Origin: JASHSH01 sp036490215
Lineage (GTDB): Bacteria; Pseudomonadota; Alphaproteobacteria; Rhodospirillales; Magnetospirillaceae
Assembly (NCBI GenBank): GCA_036490215.1
Contig: DASXEH010000069.1
Coordinates: forward strand, 128,762 to 192,761
Length of the DNA stretch: 64,000 bases
Direction: 5' to 3'
Below the pieces are notes generated by a model. That model was not told where the DNA came from. It saw only the letters and a list, made by a program, of their open reading frames with translations, and searched no databases. Of the stretch, positions 25,596-34,492 are shown piece by piece (the first letter of the stretch is position 1; each line of letters opens with the position of its first letter). The position numbers and the translations under genes are program-made.

Positions 25596-25958
25596 TCAGT
25601 GTTCCACCAGCATGTGGCCCATCCGCTTGCCACCGAACAGGTGAACATGCAGATGGGGCACGGTTTGCTCGCTGTCGCGGCCATGGTTGCTGAGGAGGCG
25701 ATAGCCGGGCTCGTCAAGGCCGAGCTGCTTCGCCACGGCACCGACAGCGCGTACGAAGCCGGTGATCAACTCCGGTGACGCGGTAGCCGAGAAATCCGCC
25801 CAGGAGACGAACTCGCCCTTCGGCAGCACCAGCACATGCACGGGCGCTTGCGGGTTGATGTCGTTGAAGGCGAGCGCGAACTCGTCCTCATAGACCTTGT
25901 TGCACGGAATCTCGCCGTGCAGAATCTTGGCGAAGATGTTGTTGCGGTCGTATGCCAT
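25596..25958 (-). CDS. hinT: HIT family hydrolase (HinT-like)
   Basis: 120 residues. Purine-nucleotide-binding hydrolase of phosphoramidates. The histidine triad is VPHLHVHLFGG near the C terminus; the N terminus (IFAKILHGEIPCNKVYEDE) is canonical. It follows hisE on the same strand but is separated by a 134-base gap holding a palindromic repeat. It probably has its own promoter in that gap or is read through from the his genes. Confidence 0.93.
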   Translation of the reverse strand: MAYDRNNIFAKILHGEIPCNKVYEDEFALAFNDINPQAPVHVLVLPKGEFVSWADFSATASPELITGFVRAVGAVAKQLGLDEPGYRLLSNHGRDSEQTVPHLHVHLFGGKRMGHMLVEH

Positions 25959-25985
25959 CTCGGCCTCTCAGTCTCTTTGTGTGGC

Positions 25986-26083
25986 CCATCCTTCGAGGGT
26001 CGCTGCGCGACCACCTCAGGATGAGGTTTCAATCTAGATCCTCATGGTGAGTCGCTTTGCGCAGCAAAGTCTCGAACCATGGG
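25986..26083. repeat. Two-unit palindromic intergenic repeat
   Basis: Two hairpin-forming units stand side by side. Unit A (25986-26026) begins CCATCCTTCGAG and ends CTCAGGATGAGG, with an inner stem GGTCGC/GCGACC. Unit B (26040-26083) begins CCTCATGGTGAG and ends CTCGAACCATGGG. This sequence type is a familiar dispersed intergenic repeat in alphaproteobacterial genomes such as Bradyrhizobium relatives. It sits between hisE and hinT, where the RNA could be folded or terminated. Confidence 0.65.
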
Positions 26084-26092
26084 CCGCCCGCA

Positions 26093-26413
26093 CTACTTCG
26101 AGCGCGAATTCTTTTCTTCGATACCCGATTTGCCCTGGCGTGCGGCCAAGGCGTCCCAGATCTCCGCCGGCACGATGCCGCAATCGGCCCACAACACCAG
26201 CAGGTGATAGAGCAGATCGGCGCTTTCGCTGGCCACGCGATCCTTGCCTTCGCTCAGCGCGGCGATGGTGGTCTCCACCGCTTCCTCGCCAAGCTTGCGT
26301 GCGATTTTGGGACGGCCTTCGGCGAACAGTTTCGCTGTATAGGACGAAGCCGGATCGCCGCCCTTGCGCGAGGCGATGGTGGTGAACAGTTGATCGAGGA
26401 TGGTCGCGTCCAT
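26093..26413 (-). CDS. hisE: Phosphoribosyl-ATP diphosphatase
   Basis: 106 residues from ATG 26413. It catalyses the second step of histidine synthesis. Seen: GDPASSYTAKLFAEG and KLGEEAVETTIAAL, the Glu-rich metal/diphosphate-binding helix of the MazG-like fold, and SADLLYHLLVLWAD. Size is normal for a stand-alone HisE. Fifth and last his gene of the cluster, 14 bases after hisF. The basic C-terminal tail (EEKNSRSK) is dispensable-looking. Confidence 0.95.
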   Translation of the reverse strand: MDATILDQLFTTIASRKGGDPASSYTAKLFAEGRPKIARKLGEEAVETTIAALSEGKDRVASESADLLYHLLVLWADCGIVPAEIWDALAARQGKSGIEEKNSRSK

Positions 26414-26427
26414 AATCGGCCTCGCTC

Positions 26428-27189
26428 TCAGTTCATACGCACGGGAATACCGGCGGCGGCCATGCGTTCTTTCGCTTGCCGGACGGAAAATTCGCCGAAA
26501 TGGAAGATCGATGCGGCCAGCACGGCGGTGGCGTGGCCGTCGCGGATGCCTTCGACCATGTGATCGAGATTGCCGACGCCGCCCGAGGCGACTACCGGAA
26601 TGCGCACCGCGTCGGCCACCGCGCGGGTGAGCGGAATGTTGAAGCCCTTGCGGGTGCCATCGCGGTCCATCGAGGTCAGTAGGATTTCGCCGGCGCCGTA
26701 TTCGGCCATGCGCCGCGCCCACTGTACCGCATCGATGCCGGTGGCGTTGCGGCCGCCATGGGTGAAGATCTCGAACTTGTTCTCGCCGACGCTCTTAGCG
26801 TCGATCGCGACTACGATGCACTGGCTGCCGAACTTCTCAGCGGCTTCACGCACAAATTCGGGATTTTTCACCGCTGCCGTATTGATCGACACTTTGTCGG
26901 CGCCGGCCAGCAGCAGCTTGCGGATGTCTTCCACCGCGCGAACGCCACCGCCCACGGTGAGCGGCATGAAGCACTGCTCGGCGGTGCGGCGCACCACGTC
27001 ATACAGCGTGTCGCGGCCATCGGACGAGGCGGTGATGTCGAGGAAGGTGAGCTCGTCGGCGCCGGCCTTGTCGTAGACACGCGCCTGCTCGACCGGATCG
27101 CCAGCGTCCACGAGATTGACGAAGTTGATGCCTTTGACCACGCGGCCGCCGGTCACGTCGAGGCAGGGGATGACGCGCATCTTCATCAT
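26428..27189 (-). CDS. hisF: Imidazole glycerol phosphate synthase, cyclase subunit
   Basis: 253 residues. The (beta/alpha)8 barrel HisF uses ammonia from HisH to form IGP and AICAR. Catalytic Asp residues are in RVIPCLDVTGG (near residue 11) and TSMDRDGTRKGF (near 130). Phosphate-binding loops GGGVRAVEDI and ASGGVGNLDHM are present. GGAGG lies 7 bases upstream, inside the end of hisA; start one base after the hisA stop. Confidence 0.97.
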   Translation of the reverse strand: MMKMRVIPCLDVTGGRVVKGINFVNLVDAGDPVEQARVYDKAGADELTFLDITASSDGRDTLYDVVRRTAEQCFMPLTVGGGVRAVEDIRKLLLAGADKVSINTAAVKNPEFVREAAEKFGSQCIVVAIDAKSVGENKFEIFTHGGRNATGIDAVQWARRMAEYGAGEILLTSMDRDGTRKGFNIPLTRAVADAVRIPVVASGGVGNLDHMVEGIRDGHATAVLAASIFHFGEFSVRQAKERMAAAGIPVRMN

Positions 27190-27190
27190 G

Positions 27191-27916
27191 TCACGCCTCC
27201 AAAGTCTTCAGTGCGGCGGCAAGCTCGATCTTGCCGTCATAGAGCGCGCGGCCCACGATCACGCCATCGATGCCCGACCCTGCCTTCGCTTTGAGTGCCG
27301 ACAGATCGTCGAGGCTCGACACGCCACCCGACGCGATCACGGGAATGTCGACATGCTCGGCCAATGCGGCGGTGGCGTCCACATTCGGGCCCTGCAGCAC
27401 ACCATCGCGATCGATATCGGTGTAGATGATCGCGGCCACGCCGGCATCCTCGAATTGCGCAGCTAGATCATGCGCCGTGGTCTCCGAGGTCTCGACCCAG
27501 CCTTCGACGGCCACTTTCCCTTTGCGCGCATCGATGCCGACGGCGATGCGTGTCGGGAATTGTTTCGCTGCCTCACGCACGAGTTGAGGATTGCGCAGTG
27601 CCGCGGTGCCCAGGATCACGCGCGTCACGCCACGCGCAAGCCACGACTCGATCGCCGCCATGTCACGGATGCCGCCACCCAGCTGCACCGGCACTTTGGC
27701 TGCGTTGACGATGCTTTCGACGGCGGCATTGTTCACCGACTTGCCGGTCACTGCGCCGTCGAGATCGACCACGTGAATCCAGTGACAGCCCGCTTGAGCG
27801 AAGCTGCGCGCCTGCGCCGCCGGATCGGTGTTGAACACCGTCGCCGCTGCCATGTCGCCCTTCTTCAGGCGCACGCACACGCCGCCTTTCAGGTCGATGG
27901 CGGGATAGAGGATCAT
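27191..27916 (-). CDS. hisA: ProFAR isomerase
   Basis: 241 residues from ATG 27916, which overlaps the hisH stop (ATGA); a frame opening at 27925 is in use only if that overlap is ignored. Barrel enzyme for the Amadori rearrangement of ProFAR to PRFAR. Catalytic Asp residues are in LYPAIDLKGG (start) and IIYTDIDRDGVLQGPN (~125-140). Phosphate loops LGGGIRD and ASGGVSSLDD are present. Confidence 0.97.
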   Translation of the reverse strand: MILYPAIDLKGGVCVRLKKGDMAAATVFNTDPAAQARSFAQAGCHWIHVVDLDGAVTGKSVNNAAVESIVNAAKVPVQLGGGIRDMAAIESWLARGVTRVILGTAALRNPQLVREAAKQFPTRIAVGIDARKGKVAVEGWVETSETTAHDLAAQFEDAGVAAIIYTDIDRDGVLQGPNVDATAALAEHVDIPVIASGGVSSLDDLSALKAKAGSGIDGVIVGRALYDGKIELAAALKTLEA

Positions 27917-28557
27917 GGCTTCCACTTCAGAAAGTTGGAGATGAGCGTGAGGCCGGTCTTCTGGCTCTTCTCCGGGTGGAACTGCGTCCCGACGATATTG
28001 TCGCGCCCGAGCACAGCCGAGACCGGACCGCCGTAATCGGTGGTGGCCAGCACATGCGCCGGATTGCTCGCGCGGAAATGATAGGAGTGCACGAAATAGG
28101 CGTGCTGCCCCGGTTCGATTCCGGCCAATACCGGATAGCCAGCGTTTTTCAACTCGAGCGTGTTCCAGCCCATATGCGGAATCTTGAGACCGGGATCCGA
28201 TGGTGTCAGCTCGACCACCTCACCGGGAATCCAGCCCAGGCCCGGATGATCGCCATATTCGCGGCCCCATTCGGCCAGCAGTTGCATGCCGACGCAAATA
28301 CCGATCATCGGCTTGCCGCCTTTGATCACGGCTTCCGTCATCGCATCCACCATACCGGCCACGGCATAGAGGCCGCGGCGGCAGTCGGCAAACGCGCCAA
28401 CGCCGGGCAGCACGATCCGGTCGGCGCGCCGCACAAGATCGGCATCCGCCGTAACCGTCACAGTTTCATTGAGGCCCGTCTCCGCCACCACACGCTCAAA
28501 CGCTTTCGCTGCCGAGCGGAGATTGCCCGAGCCATAGTCGATCACAACGACTGACAT
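27913..28557 (-). CDS. hisH: Imidazole glycerol phosphate synthase, glutaminase subunit
   Basis: 214 residues. Class I glutamine amidotransferase partner of HisF. The nucleophile Cys is in IGICVGMQLLAEWG (about residue 84); the His and Glu of the triad are in GTQFHPEKSQ near the C terminus. The N terminus VVIDYGSGNLRSAAKAFERV is canonical. It starts 3 bases after hisB. Confidence 0.97.
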   Translation of the reverse strand: MSVVVIDYGSGNLRSAAKAFERVVAETGLNETVTVTADADLVRRADRIVLPGVGAFADCRRGLYAVAGMVDAMTEAVIKGGKPMIGICVGMQLLAEWGREYGDHPGLGWIPGEVVELTPSDPGLKIPHMGWNTLELKNAGYPVLAGIEPGQHAYFVHSYHFRASNPAHVLATTDYGGPVSAVLGRDNIVGTQFHPEKSQKTGLTLISNFLKWKP

Positions 28558-28560
28558 GAC

Positions 28561-29160
28561 TCAGACCTGGCCGCCGATGGTTCCCTTGGTCGAAGGGATC
28601 GCCTGCGCCGCGCGCGGGTCGATCGCGACCGCCTGCTTCAAAGCCCTGGCCAGGCCCTTGAAGCAGGATTCGACGATATGGTGGCTGTTGACGCCATAAA
28701 GCGTTTCTACATGCACGTTGGCGCCCACGGTCTGGGCGAAGGCGTGGAACCATTCTTTCACGAGCTCGGTATCCCACTCGCCCAGCTCGGGGCGCGGGAT
28801 CGTCACCTTCCACACCAGATAGGGGCGGCCGGAAAGATCGATGACCACGCGCGTCAGCGTCTCGTCCATGGGGATCATGGCCGAGCCATAGCGCACGATG
28901 CCTTTGCGGTCGCCCAAAGCCTTGGAGACCGCCTCACCAATCGTCAGGCCGGAATCTTCCGTCGTGTGATGTCCATCGATATGCAGGTCCCCCTGGACCT
29001 TGAGGTCCAGATCGATCAGGCCGTGCCGCGACAGCTGCTCGAGCATATGGTCGAGAAAGCCGATCCCTGTGTGCACGGCATAGCTGCCAGTCCCGTCAAG
29101 ATTGACGGTGGCGCTGATCTTGGTCTCCTTGGTGTTGCGCTCGACGGTGGCGGTGCGCAT
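28561..29160 (-). CDS. hisB: Imidazoleglycerol-phosphate dehydratase
   Basis: 199 residues, monofunctional HisB without the phosphatase domain. Manganese-binding motifs HTGIGFLDHMLEQLSRHG, DGHHTTEDSGLTIG, HAFAQTVGANVHV and NSHHIVESCFKGLARALK are all visible. First gene of the his cluster on the minus strand; the promoter must lie in the 53 bases before the divergent GTG-started efflux gene. Confidence 0.97.
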   Translation of the reverse strand: MRTATVERNTKETKISATVNLDGTGSYAVHTGIGFLDHMLEQLSRHGLIDLDLKVQGDLHIDGHHTTEDSGLTIGEAVSKALGDRKGIVRYGSAMIPMDETLTRVVIDLSGRPYLVWKVTIPRPELGEWDTELVKEWFHAFAQTVGANVHVETLYGVNSHHIVESCFKGLARALKQAVAIDPRAAQAIPSTKGTIGGQV

Positions 29161-29213
29161 GATGGGCTGCTCCTTGCGGCGGCTTTAGTAGCAGGAACTG
29201 CGAGGAAGCGCCA

Positions 29214-30794
29214 GTGGCCGCCACCCCTGAAAATAGCCCGTTTATGTCCGAATCAGCCCCTATTTCCACGCCCGCAAACCCCGCCACTTCGGCGCCGCCC
29301 GCCTTCGAACGTCTGTCGAAGCGCGAATTCACAATTGTTATCGCCGGGCTGATGTTGGCTTTGATGCTGGCATCGCTCGACCAGAACATTGTCGGCACGG
29401 CCTTGCCGCGCATCGTCAGCGATCTGGGCGGATTGACCCACATCTCTTGGGTGGTAACGGCCTTCGTGCTGACCTCCACGGTCTCCACGCCGCTCTACGG
29501 CAAGCTCAGTGACATGTATGGCCGTAAAAAGCTGTTCCATGTGTCGATCGTAATCTTCTTGGTCGGATCGATCCTCTGCGGCTTTGCCCAATCGATGGTG
29601 CAGCTGATCCTGTTCCGCGCGATCCAGGGCGTCGGTGCCGGTGGATTGATGCCGCTGGCCCAAACCGCGATGGGCGACGTGATCGAGCCGCGCGAGCGCG
29701 GCAAGTATCAGGGCTTGTTCACGGGGGTCTTTGCCTTCTGTTCGGTGGCAGGACCGTTGCTTGGCGGCGTGATCACCGTTGCCTTGTCCTGGCGCTGGAT
29801 TTTCTTCGTCAACCTCCCCGTTGGCGCTGTGGCGATGGCCCTGATCGAGCGTGGGCTGCGCCGCCCACACCGGGCGACCAGTCACAAGGTGGACTATCCC
29901 GGTGCGGCGCTGCTCACCGTTGGCACCACGGCGCTGTTGCTGATGCTGAGTTGGGGAGGCGCAGTCTATGCCTGGGACTCGACGATCATCCTGGCGATGA
30001 TCGTCGCGGCCGTGGCTCTCGGCGTCGGGTTTGTCGCCCGCCAAGCGGTGGCGCAAGAGCCGATCCTGCCGCTGCGTCTGTTCCGCATTCGTGTGTTCTC
30101 GATCAGCTGTTCGGCGATGGGGCTCAACACCATGGCGCTGTTCGGTGCCGCGGTGTTCATGTCGCTCTATTTCCAGCTGGTGATGGGCGATGGCCCCGCT
30201 GTGGCCGGCTTGCGCCTGACGCCGCTGATGGGCGGCGTGATCGTCTCGTCGATCGTCGGCGGCCGATTGGTCTCGCGCACAGGACGCTATAAATGGTTCC
30301 TGGTCGGCGGGCTTTTCACGTCGATGGTCGCGTTCGGGCTATTGGCCTGGGCCGCCACGGCGCGGTGGGATCGGTGGACGCTCGAAGCCTGCCTCGTCGG
30401 CGTCGGTCTGGGTGTCGGCCTTGCTATGCCCAATCTGACGCTCTCGACCCAGAACGCAGTGGACCGCTCGGACCTCGGCGTGGCGACCTCGACGCTCGGC
30501 TTCTTCCGCTCGCTCGGCGGCGCTATCGGCGTGGCACTGTCGGGCGCGATCCTGACCATGGGATTGCATGAACTCCTGCCGCCCGAAGTTATGACCGGCG
30601 GTGTTGCTTCGGCACTGGATCAGGGCGCGGCCAAGATCGCGACCCTTTCGCCAGCGGCGCATGACATGGTGATCGAAGCGTATCGCCATGCGATCGTACG
30701 CACCTTCTATGCCGGCGGCACGTTTTCCGGCATCGCATTCCTCGTCTCACTAGGCCTGCCAAACACCCTACTACGAGGTCGCGGCGGCCATTAG
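29214..30794 (+). CDS. MFS drug efflux pump, DHA2 (EmrB/QacA) family
   Basis: 526 residues from a GTG with GAGGAAG 6 bases upstream; an ATG at 29244 lacks a ribosome site. Inner-membrane proton antiporter with about 14 membrane segments. Seen: motif ASLDQNIVGTALPRIVSDLG in TM1, SDMYGRKKLFHVSI (motif A), FRAIQGVGAGGLMPLA, and the motif C stretch FTGVFAFCSVAGPLLGGVI. Substrates unknown. Divergent from hisB; no regulator gene next to it. Confidence 0.92.
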   Translation: MAATPENSPFMSESAPISTPANPATSAPPAFERLSKREFTIVIAGLMLALMLASLDQNIVGTALPRIVSDLGGLTHISWVVTAFVLTSTVSTPLYGKLSDMYGRKKLFHVSIVIFLVGSILCGFAQSMVQLILFRAIQGVGAGGLMPLAQTAMGDVIEPRERGKYQGLFTGVFAFCSVAGPLLGGVITVALSWRWIFFVNLPVGAVAMALIERGLRRPHRATSHKVDYPGAALLTVGTTALLLMLSWGGAVYAWDSTIILAMIVAAVALGVGFVARQAVAQEPILPLRLFRIRVFSISCSAMGLNTMALFGAAVFMSLYFQLVMGDGPAVAGLRLTPLMGGVIVSSIVGGRLVSRTGRYKWFLVGGLFTSMVAFGLLAWAATARWDRWTLEACLVGVGLGVGLAMPNLTLSTQNAVDRSDLGVATSTLGFFRSLGGAIGVALSGAILTMGLHELLPPEVMTGGVASALDQGAAKIATLSPAAHDMVIEAYRHAIVRTFYAGGTFSGIAFLVSLGLPNTLLRGRGGH

Positions 30795-30869
30795 CCCCCA
30801 CCGAACCAGTTTGCTTGCCGCCGTGCCGATTTGACGGGACAATCGGTGCCGCTGCGACGGAGGTGAGCC

Positions 30870-31238
30870 ATGGCCGACATTGTGGTGATCGACGACGACC
30901 CGCTGATCCGCGAGACGATCGATATGGTGTTGAGTAGTGCGGGGCACCGGGTCCGGCTTGCGGACTCTGGGGTCAATGGCCTGTTATCGGTGCTGCATCA
31001 GAAGCCTGACCTGATCCTGCTCGATATGAATTTGCCCGGTATGGACGGCTATACCTTGGCCAAAGAGTTCTCCAACGCCTCGAAATACAGGGGTGTGCCG
31101 ATCCTGGCGGTGACCGCCCATGACAGCGCCGAGGATTATGACGCCGCCTATGCTGCCGGCTGCACGGGGTTTCTCGCCAAGCCGCTCGACCAGGCGCGGT
31201 TGCTCCATGCGGTGGATGAGCAGTTGAAGCGAAAATAG
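30870..31238 (+). CDS. Single-domain response regulator (CheY-like)
   Basis: 122 residues, receiver domain only. Acidic pair DDDP (residues ~8-11), phosphoacceptor Asp in DLILLDMNLPGMDGY (about 51), Thr in ILAVTAHDS and Lys in GFLAKPLDQ are all present, so phosphorylation is plausible. GGAGGTGAGCC precedes the ATG. No histidine kinase or output partner lies nearby, so its partner is unknown. Confidence 0.93.
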   Translation: MADIVVIDDDPLIRETIDMVLSSAGHRVRLADSGVNGLLSVLHQKPDLILLDMNLPGMDGYTLAKEFSNASKYRGVPILAVTAHDSAEDYDAAYAAGCTGFLAKPLDQARLLHAVDEQLKRK

Positions 31239-31241
31239 GAA

Positions 31242-31268
31242 AAGCGCGTTTGGCGGCGGCGCGCTTTC
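31242..31268 (+). terminator. Possible terminator hairpin after the response regulator gene
   Basis: A perfect 8-bp stem AAAGCGCG (31242-31249) and CGCGCTTT (31261-31268) encloses an 11-base loop, 4 bases after the regulator stop. The T tract is only three bases, so termination may be weak. It lies in the hslV leader. Confidence 0.4.
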
Positions 31269-31320
31269 GCCCTATCTATGGGAACGTCGAAAACGCGAAG
31301 AAAAGATATCAAGAGGGTCC

Positions 31321-31863
31321 ATGGCATCTCCGGAAGTTTGGCACGGCACAACGATCCTGACCGTGCGTAAGGGCGGTCACGTGGTTGTCGCAGGCGACGG
31401 GCAGGTCAGCCTCGGGCAGACCGTTCTCAAGTCGAATGCGCGTAAGGTGCGCCGCCTCGGCGATGGTTCGGTGATCGGCGGTTTCGCTGGCGCCACGGCC
31501 GACGCCTTCACGCTATTTGAACGGCTTGAGGCCAAACTCGAACAGCATCCAGGCCAGCTCGTGCGCGCCTGCGTCGATCTTGCCAAGGACTGGCGCACGG
31601 ATCGCTATCTGCGTCGTCTCGAAGCGATGATGGCGGTGGCTGACAAAGACACGTCGCTTGTGCTCACCGGCACGGGCGACGTGCTGGAACCCGAGGACGG
31701 GTTGATCGCGATCGGGTCGGGCGGCAACTATGCGCTGGCCGCGGCGCGGGCGCTGGTCGATATCGAAGGGCTGGATGCCGAAACGATTGCCCGCCGGGCG
31801 ATGAAGATCGCCGCCGATATCTGTGTCTATACCAACGAGAATGTGATTGTAGAAAAAATATGA
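31321..31863 (+). CDS. hslV: ATP-dependent protease HslV subunit
   Basis: 180 residues. Threonine protease core of HslUV. The N terminus WHGTTILTVRKGG contains the catalytic Thr (after removal of the short leader), with GDGQVSLGQTVLK and the Lys in NARKVRRL also conserved. GGFAGATADAFTLFERLE and GSGGNYALAAARAL are typical. The stop overlaps the hslU start (ATGA), so the two subunits are translationally coupled. Confidence 0.97.
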   Translation: MASPEVWHGTTILTVRKGGHVVVAGDGQVSLGQTVLKSNARKVRRLGDGSVIGGFAGATADAFTLFERLEAKLEQHPGQLVRACVDLAKDWRTDRYLRRLEAMMAVADKDTSLVLTGTGDVLEPEDGLIAIGSGGNYALAAARALVDIEGLDAETIARRAMKIAADICVYTNENVIVEKI

Positions 31864-33173
31864 GCACCGCTTTCTCACCGCGCGAGATCGTTTCCGAACT
31901 CGACCGCTATATTGTCGGCCAGCATGACGCGAAGCGTGCTGTGGCGATTGCATTGCGCAATCGCTGGCGCCGGCAGCAGCTGCCCGAAGGGCTGCGCGAA
32001 GAGGTGCTACCCAAGAATATTTTGATGATCGGGCCAACCGGTGTTGGCAAGACCGAGATCGCGCGTCGTCTTGCGCGTCTGGCGCAGGCGCCGTTCCTGA
32101 AAGTCGAGGCCACGCGCTTCACCGAAGTCGGTTATGTCGGCCGCGATGTCGAGCAGATCATCCGCGATCTGGTCGAGGTGGCAATCACCATGACGCGCGA
32201 GAAGCTGCGCAAGCAGGTTGCCGCCAAGGCCGAACTCGCGGCCGAGGAGCGTGTGCTCGACGCGCTGGTGGGCGATAGCGCGCGCTCCGAAACGCGACAG
32301 ACTTTCCGTAAGCAGTTGCGCGCCGGCGAACTCGACAGCCGGGAGATCGATGTCGAGGTCAGCGACGCGGGCGGCGGCATGCCGACGCTCGATATCCCGG
32401 GCATGCCTGGCGCGCAGATGGGTGTACTGAACATCGGCGATATGCTGGGCAAGGCCTTCGGCGGTCGCACCAAGAAGCGCCGGATGACGGTGGCCGAATC
32501 CCACGAGATTCTGGTGGCCGAGGAAAGCGACAAGCTGCTCGATCAGGATAAGGTGGTGAAAGAAGCGATCTCGGCCTGTGAGAACCACGGCATCGTTTTC
32601 ATCGACGAGATCGACAAAATCTGCGCCCGCTCCGGTGAGTTCAAAGGTGGGGATGTATCGCGCGAAGGCGTGCAACGCGATCTGCTGCCGCTGATCGAAG
32701 GCACCACGGTTGCGACCAAGCATGGCTCGGTGAAGACCGATGCCATCCTGTTCATCGCGTCCGGTGCGTTCCATGTGGCGAAGCCATCTGACTTGCTGCC
32801 CGAGCTTCAAGGCCGTCTGCCGATCCGTGTCGAGCTGAAGCCGCTGAGCCGGGACGACTTCGTGCGTATCCTGACCGAGCCTGAAGCCAGTCTGATCAAG
32901 CAGTACAAGGCCCTGTTGAAGACCGAGGATGTCAGCCTCGAATTCGGTGACGACGCGATTGCCGCCATCGCCGATCTGGCCGAGGCGATCAACCGCAGCG
33001 TCGAGAATATCGGTGCGCGCCGGCTGCACACGGTGCTGGAACGGCTGTTGGAAGAGATCAGCTTCACGGCCACGGATCAGGCGGGTGTCGCGATCACGAT
33101 CGATGCGGCCTTGGTGCATGAGCGCGTGGGCGAACTCGCCAAGAACGCCGATCTGTCCAAGTTCATCCTCTAG
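31860..33173 (+). CDS. hslU: ATP-dependent protease ATPase subunit HslU
   Basis: 437 residues. AAA+ unfoldase that feeds HslV. Walker A GPTGVGKTEIARRLA (~58-72), the pore-loop region GYVGRDVEQIIRDLVE, the I-domain (~110-240), Walker B GIVFIDEIDKIC, and sensor 2 ENIGARRLHTVLERLLEE. The C terminus ends in LSKFIL, the tail that inserts into HslV. Full length. Confidence 0.97.
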   Translation: MSTAFSPREIVSELDRYIVGQHDAKRAVAIALRNRWRRQQLPEGLREEVLPKNILMIGPTGVGKTEIARRLARLAQAPFLKVEATRFTEVGYVGRDVEQIIRDLVEVAITMTREKLRKQVAAKAELAAEERVLDALVGDSARSETRQTFRKQLRAGELDSREIDVEVSDAGGGMPTLDIPGMPGAQMGVLNIGDMLGKAFGGRTKKRRMTVAESHEILVAEESDKLLDQDKVVKEAISACENHGIVFIDEIDKICARSGEFKGGDVSREGVQRDLLPLIEGTTVATKHGSVKTDAILFIASGAFHVAKPSDLLPELQGRLPIRVELKPLSRDDFVRILTEPEASLIKQYKALLKTEDVSLEFGDDAIAAIADLAEAINRSVENIGARRLHTVLERLLEEISFTATDQAGVAITIDAALVHERVGELAKNADLSKFIL

Positions 33174-33187
33174 GCGGCCGGCGACGT

Positions 33188-34492
33188 ATGAAGCGCATCG
33201 TCCGCGGCTCGATCCTCCACTTCGTTGCCGATCCGGCCACGGCGAGCGCGGGCGCGGCTTGGCGCTATTGGGATGATGGCGCGCTGATCGTCGAAGACGG
33301 CAAGGTCGCGCGCGTCACTGACCATATGGCGCTTCAGCCGGCCGATATGGCGGCCGCGGCAATCGACGACTACACGGGCAAAGTGATCATGCCCGGCTTC
33401 GTCGATGCCCATATCCACTACGCGCAAGTCGATGTCATCGCGTCTTACGGCACGCAGCTGCTCGATTGGCTCGAGCGCTACACTTTTCCCGCCGAGCGCA
33501 AATTTGCCGATCCGGCCCATGCGGCGGCCATTGCCGAGTTCTTCCTCGACGAGTTGTTGCGCAACGGCACGACGACGGCCGCCGTGTTCCCGACCGTACA
33601 CAAGGCCTCGGTCGATGCGTTCTTCGCCGCCGCGCAGAAGCGCAAACTGCGCATGCTGGCCGGCAAGGTGATGATGGACCGCAACTGTCCGGATTTCGTG
33701 CGCGACGACGTGGAAAGCGCCGAGGCCGACAATCGCGAATTGATCGCACGTTGGCATAACAAGGATCGGCTGACCTATACGCTGACGCCGCGCTTTGCGC
33801 CGACTTCGACGCCCGCGCAATTGGCGCTCACCGCGCAGCTGATGCGCGAATTTCCCGATCTGCATATGCAGACCCACCTGGCCGAGAATCGTGACGAGAT
33901 CCGCTGGGTGCGCGAGTTGTTCCCCGATGCCGCAGGCTACTACGACGTCTATGCGAAGATCGGCCTTACCGGCGCGCGGTCGCTGTTCGCTCATTGCGTC
34001 CATATGAGCGATGCCGAATTCGCGCTGATGGCGGCAGCCGGCGATTCGATCGCCTTCTGTCCAACCTCGAACCTGTTCGTTGGCAGCGGCTTGTTCGACC
34101 TCAAGCGTGCCCGTGCTGCCGGCGTGCGCGTCGGCATGGGTACCGATGTCGGCGGCGGCACCAGCTATTCGATGCTGCGGACGCTGGCCGAAGCCTACAA
34201 GGTGCTGCAGCTCAACGGCATCAATCTCGACCCGATGCGCGCTTTCCATCTCGCCACATTGGGTGGCGCCGATGCGCTCGGTGTTGCCGAGAAGATCGGC
34301 AATTTTGCTGCCGGCAAGGAAGCGGACTTCGTCGTGCTCGATCTTGCCGCCACGCCGGTACTGGCACGACGCACTTCGATCGCCGGGACATTGGAAGAGC
34401 GGCTGTTCGCGCTGATGACCTTGGGCGACGATCGTAGCGTTTTCGCGACGCACATCCTCGGTGAACCGGCCTATCGGCGCGACGCGGCCTAG
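33188..34492 (+). CDS. guaD: Guanine deaminase
   Basis: 434 residues. Zn amidohydrolase converting guanine to xanthine. Zn ligands are in MPGFVDAHIHYAQ (two His), MQTHLAENRDEI (His plus Glu), AHCVHMS (His) and GMGTDVGGGTSYSML (Asp). The block DVIASYGTQLLDWLERYTFP is specific to guanine deaminases. It follows hslU by 14 bases and may be co-transcribed. Its stop overlaps the convergent DMT gene by 4 bases. Confidence 0.93.
   Translation: MKRIVRGSILHFVADPATASAGAAWRYWDDGALIVEDGKVARVTDHMALQPADMAAAAIDDYTGKVIMPGFVDAHIHYAQVDVIASYGTQLLDWLERYTFPAERKFADPAHAAAIAEFFLDELLRNGTTTAAVFPTVHKASVDAFFAAAQKRKLRMLAGKVMMDRNCPDFVRDDVESAEADNRELIARWHNKDRLTYTLTPRFAPTSTPAQLALTAQLMREFPDLHMQTHLAENRDEIRWVRELFPDAAGYYDVYAKIGLTGARSLFAHCVHMSDAEFALMAAAGDSIAFCPTSNLFVGSGLFDLKRARAAGVRVGMGTDVGGGTSYSMLRTLAEAYKVLQLNGINLDPMRAFHLATLGGADALGVAEKIGNFAAGKEADFVVLDLAATPVLARRTSIAGTLEERLFALMTLGDDRSVFATHILGEPAYRRDAA

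Noticed and set aside
32007..33119. Long minus-strand frame opposite hslU
   Set aside because: HslU is unmistakable on the plus strand; the antisense product has low-complexity composition.
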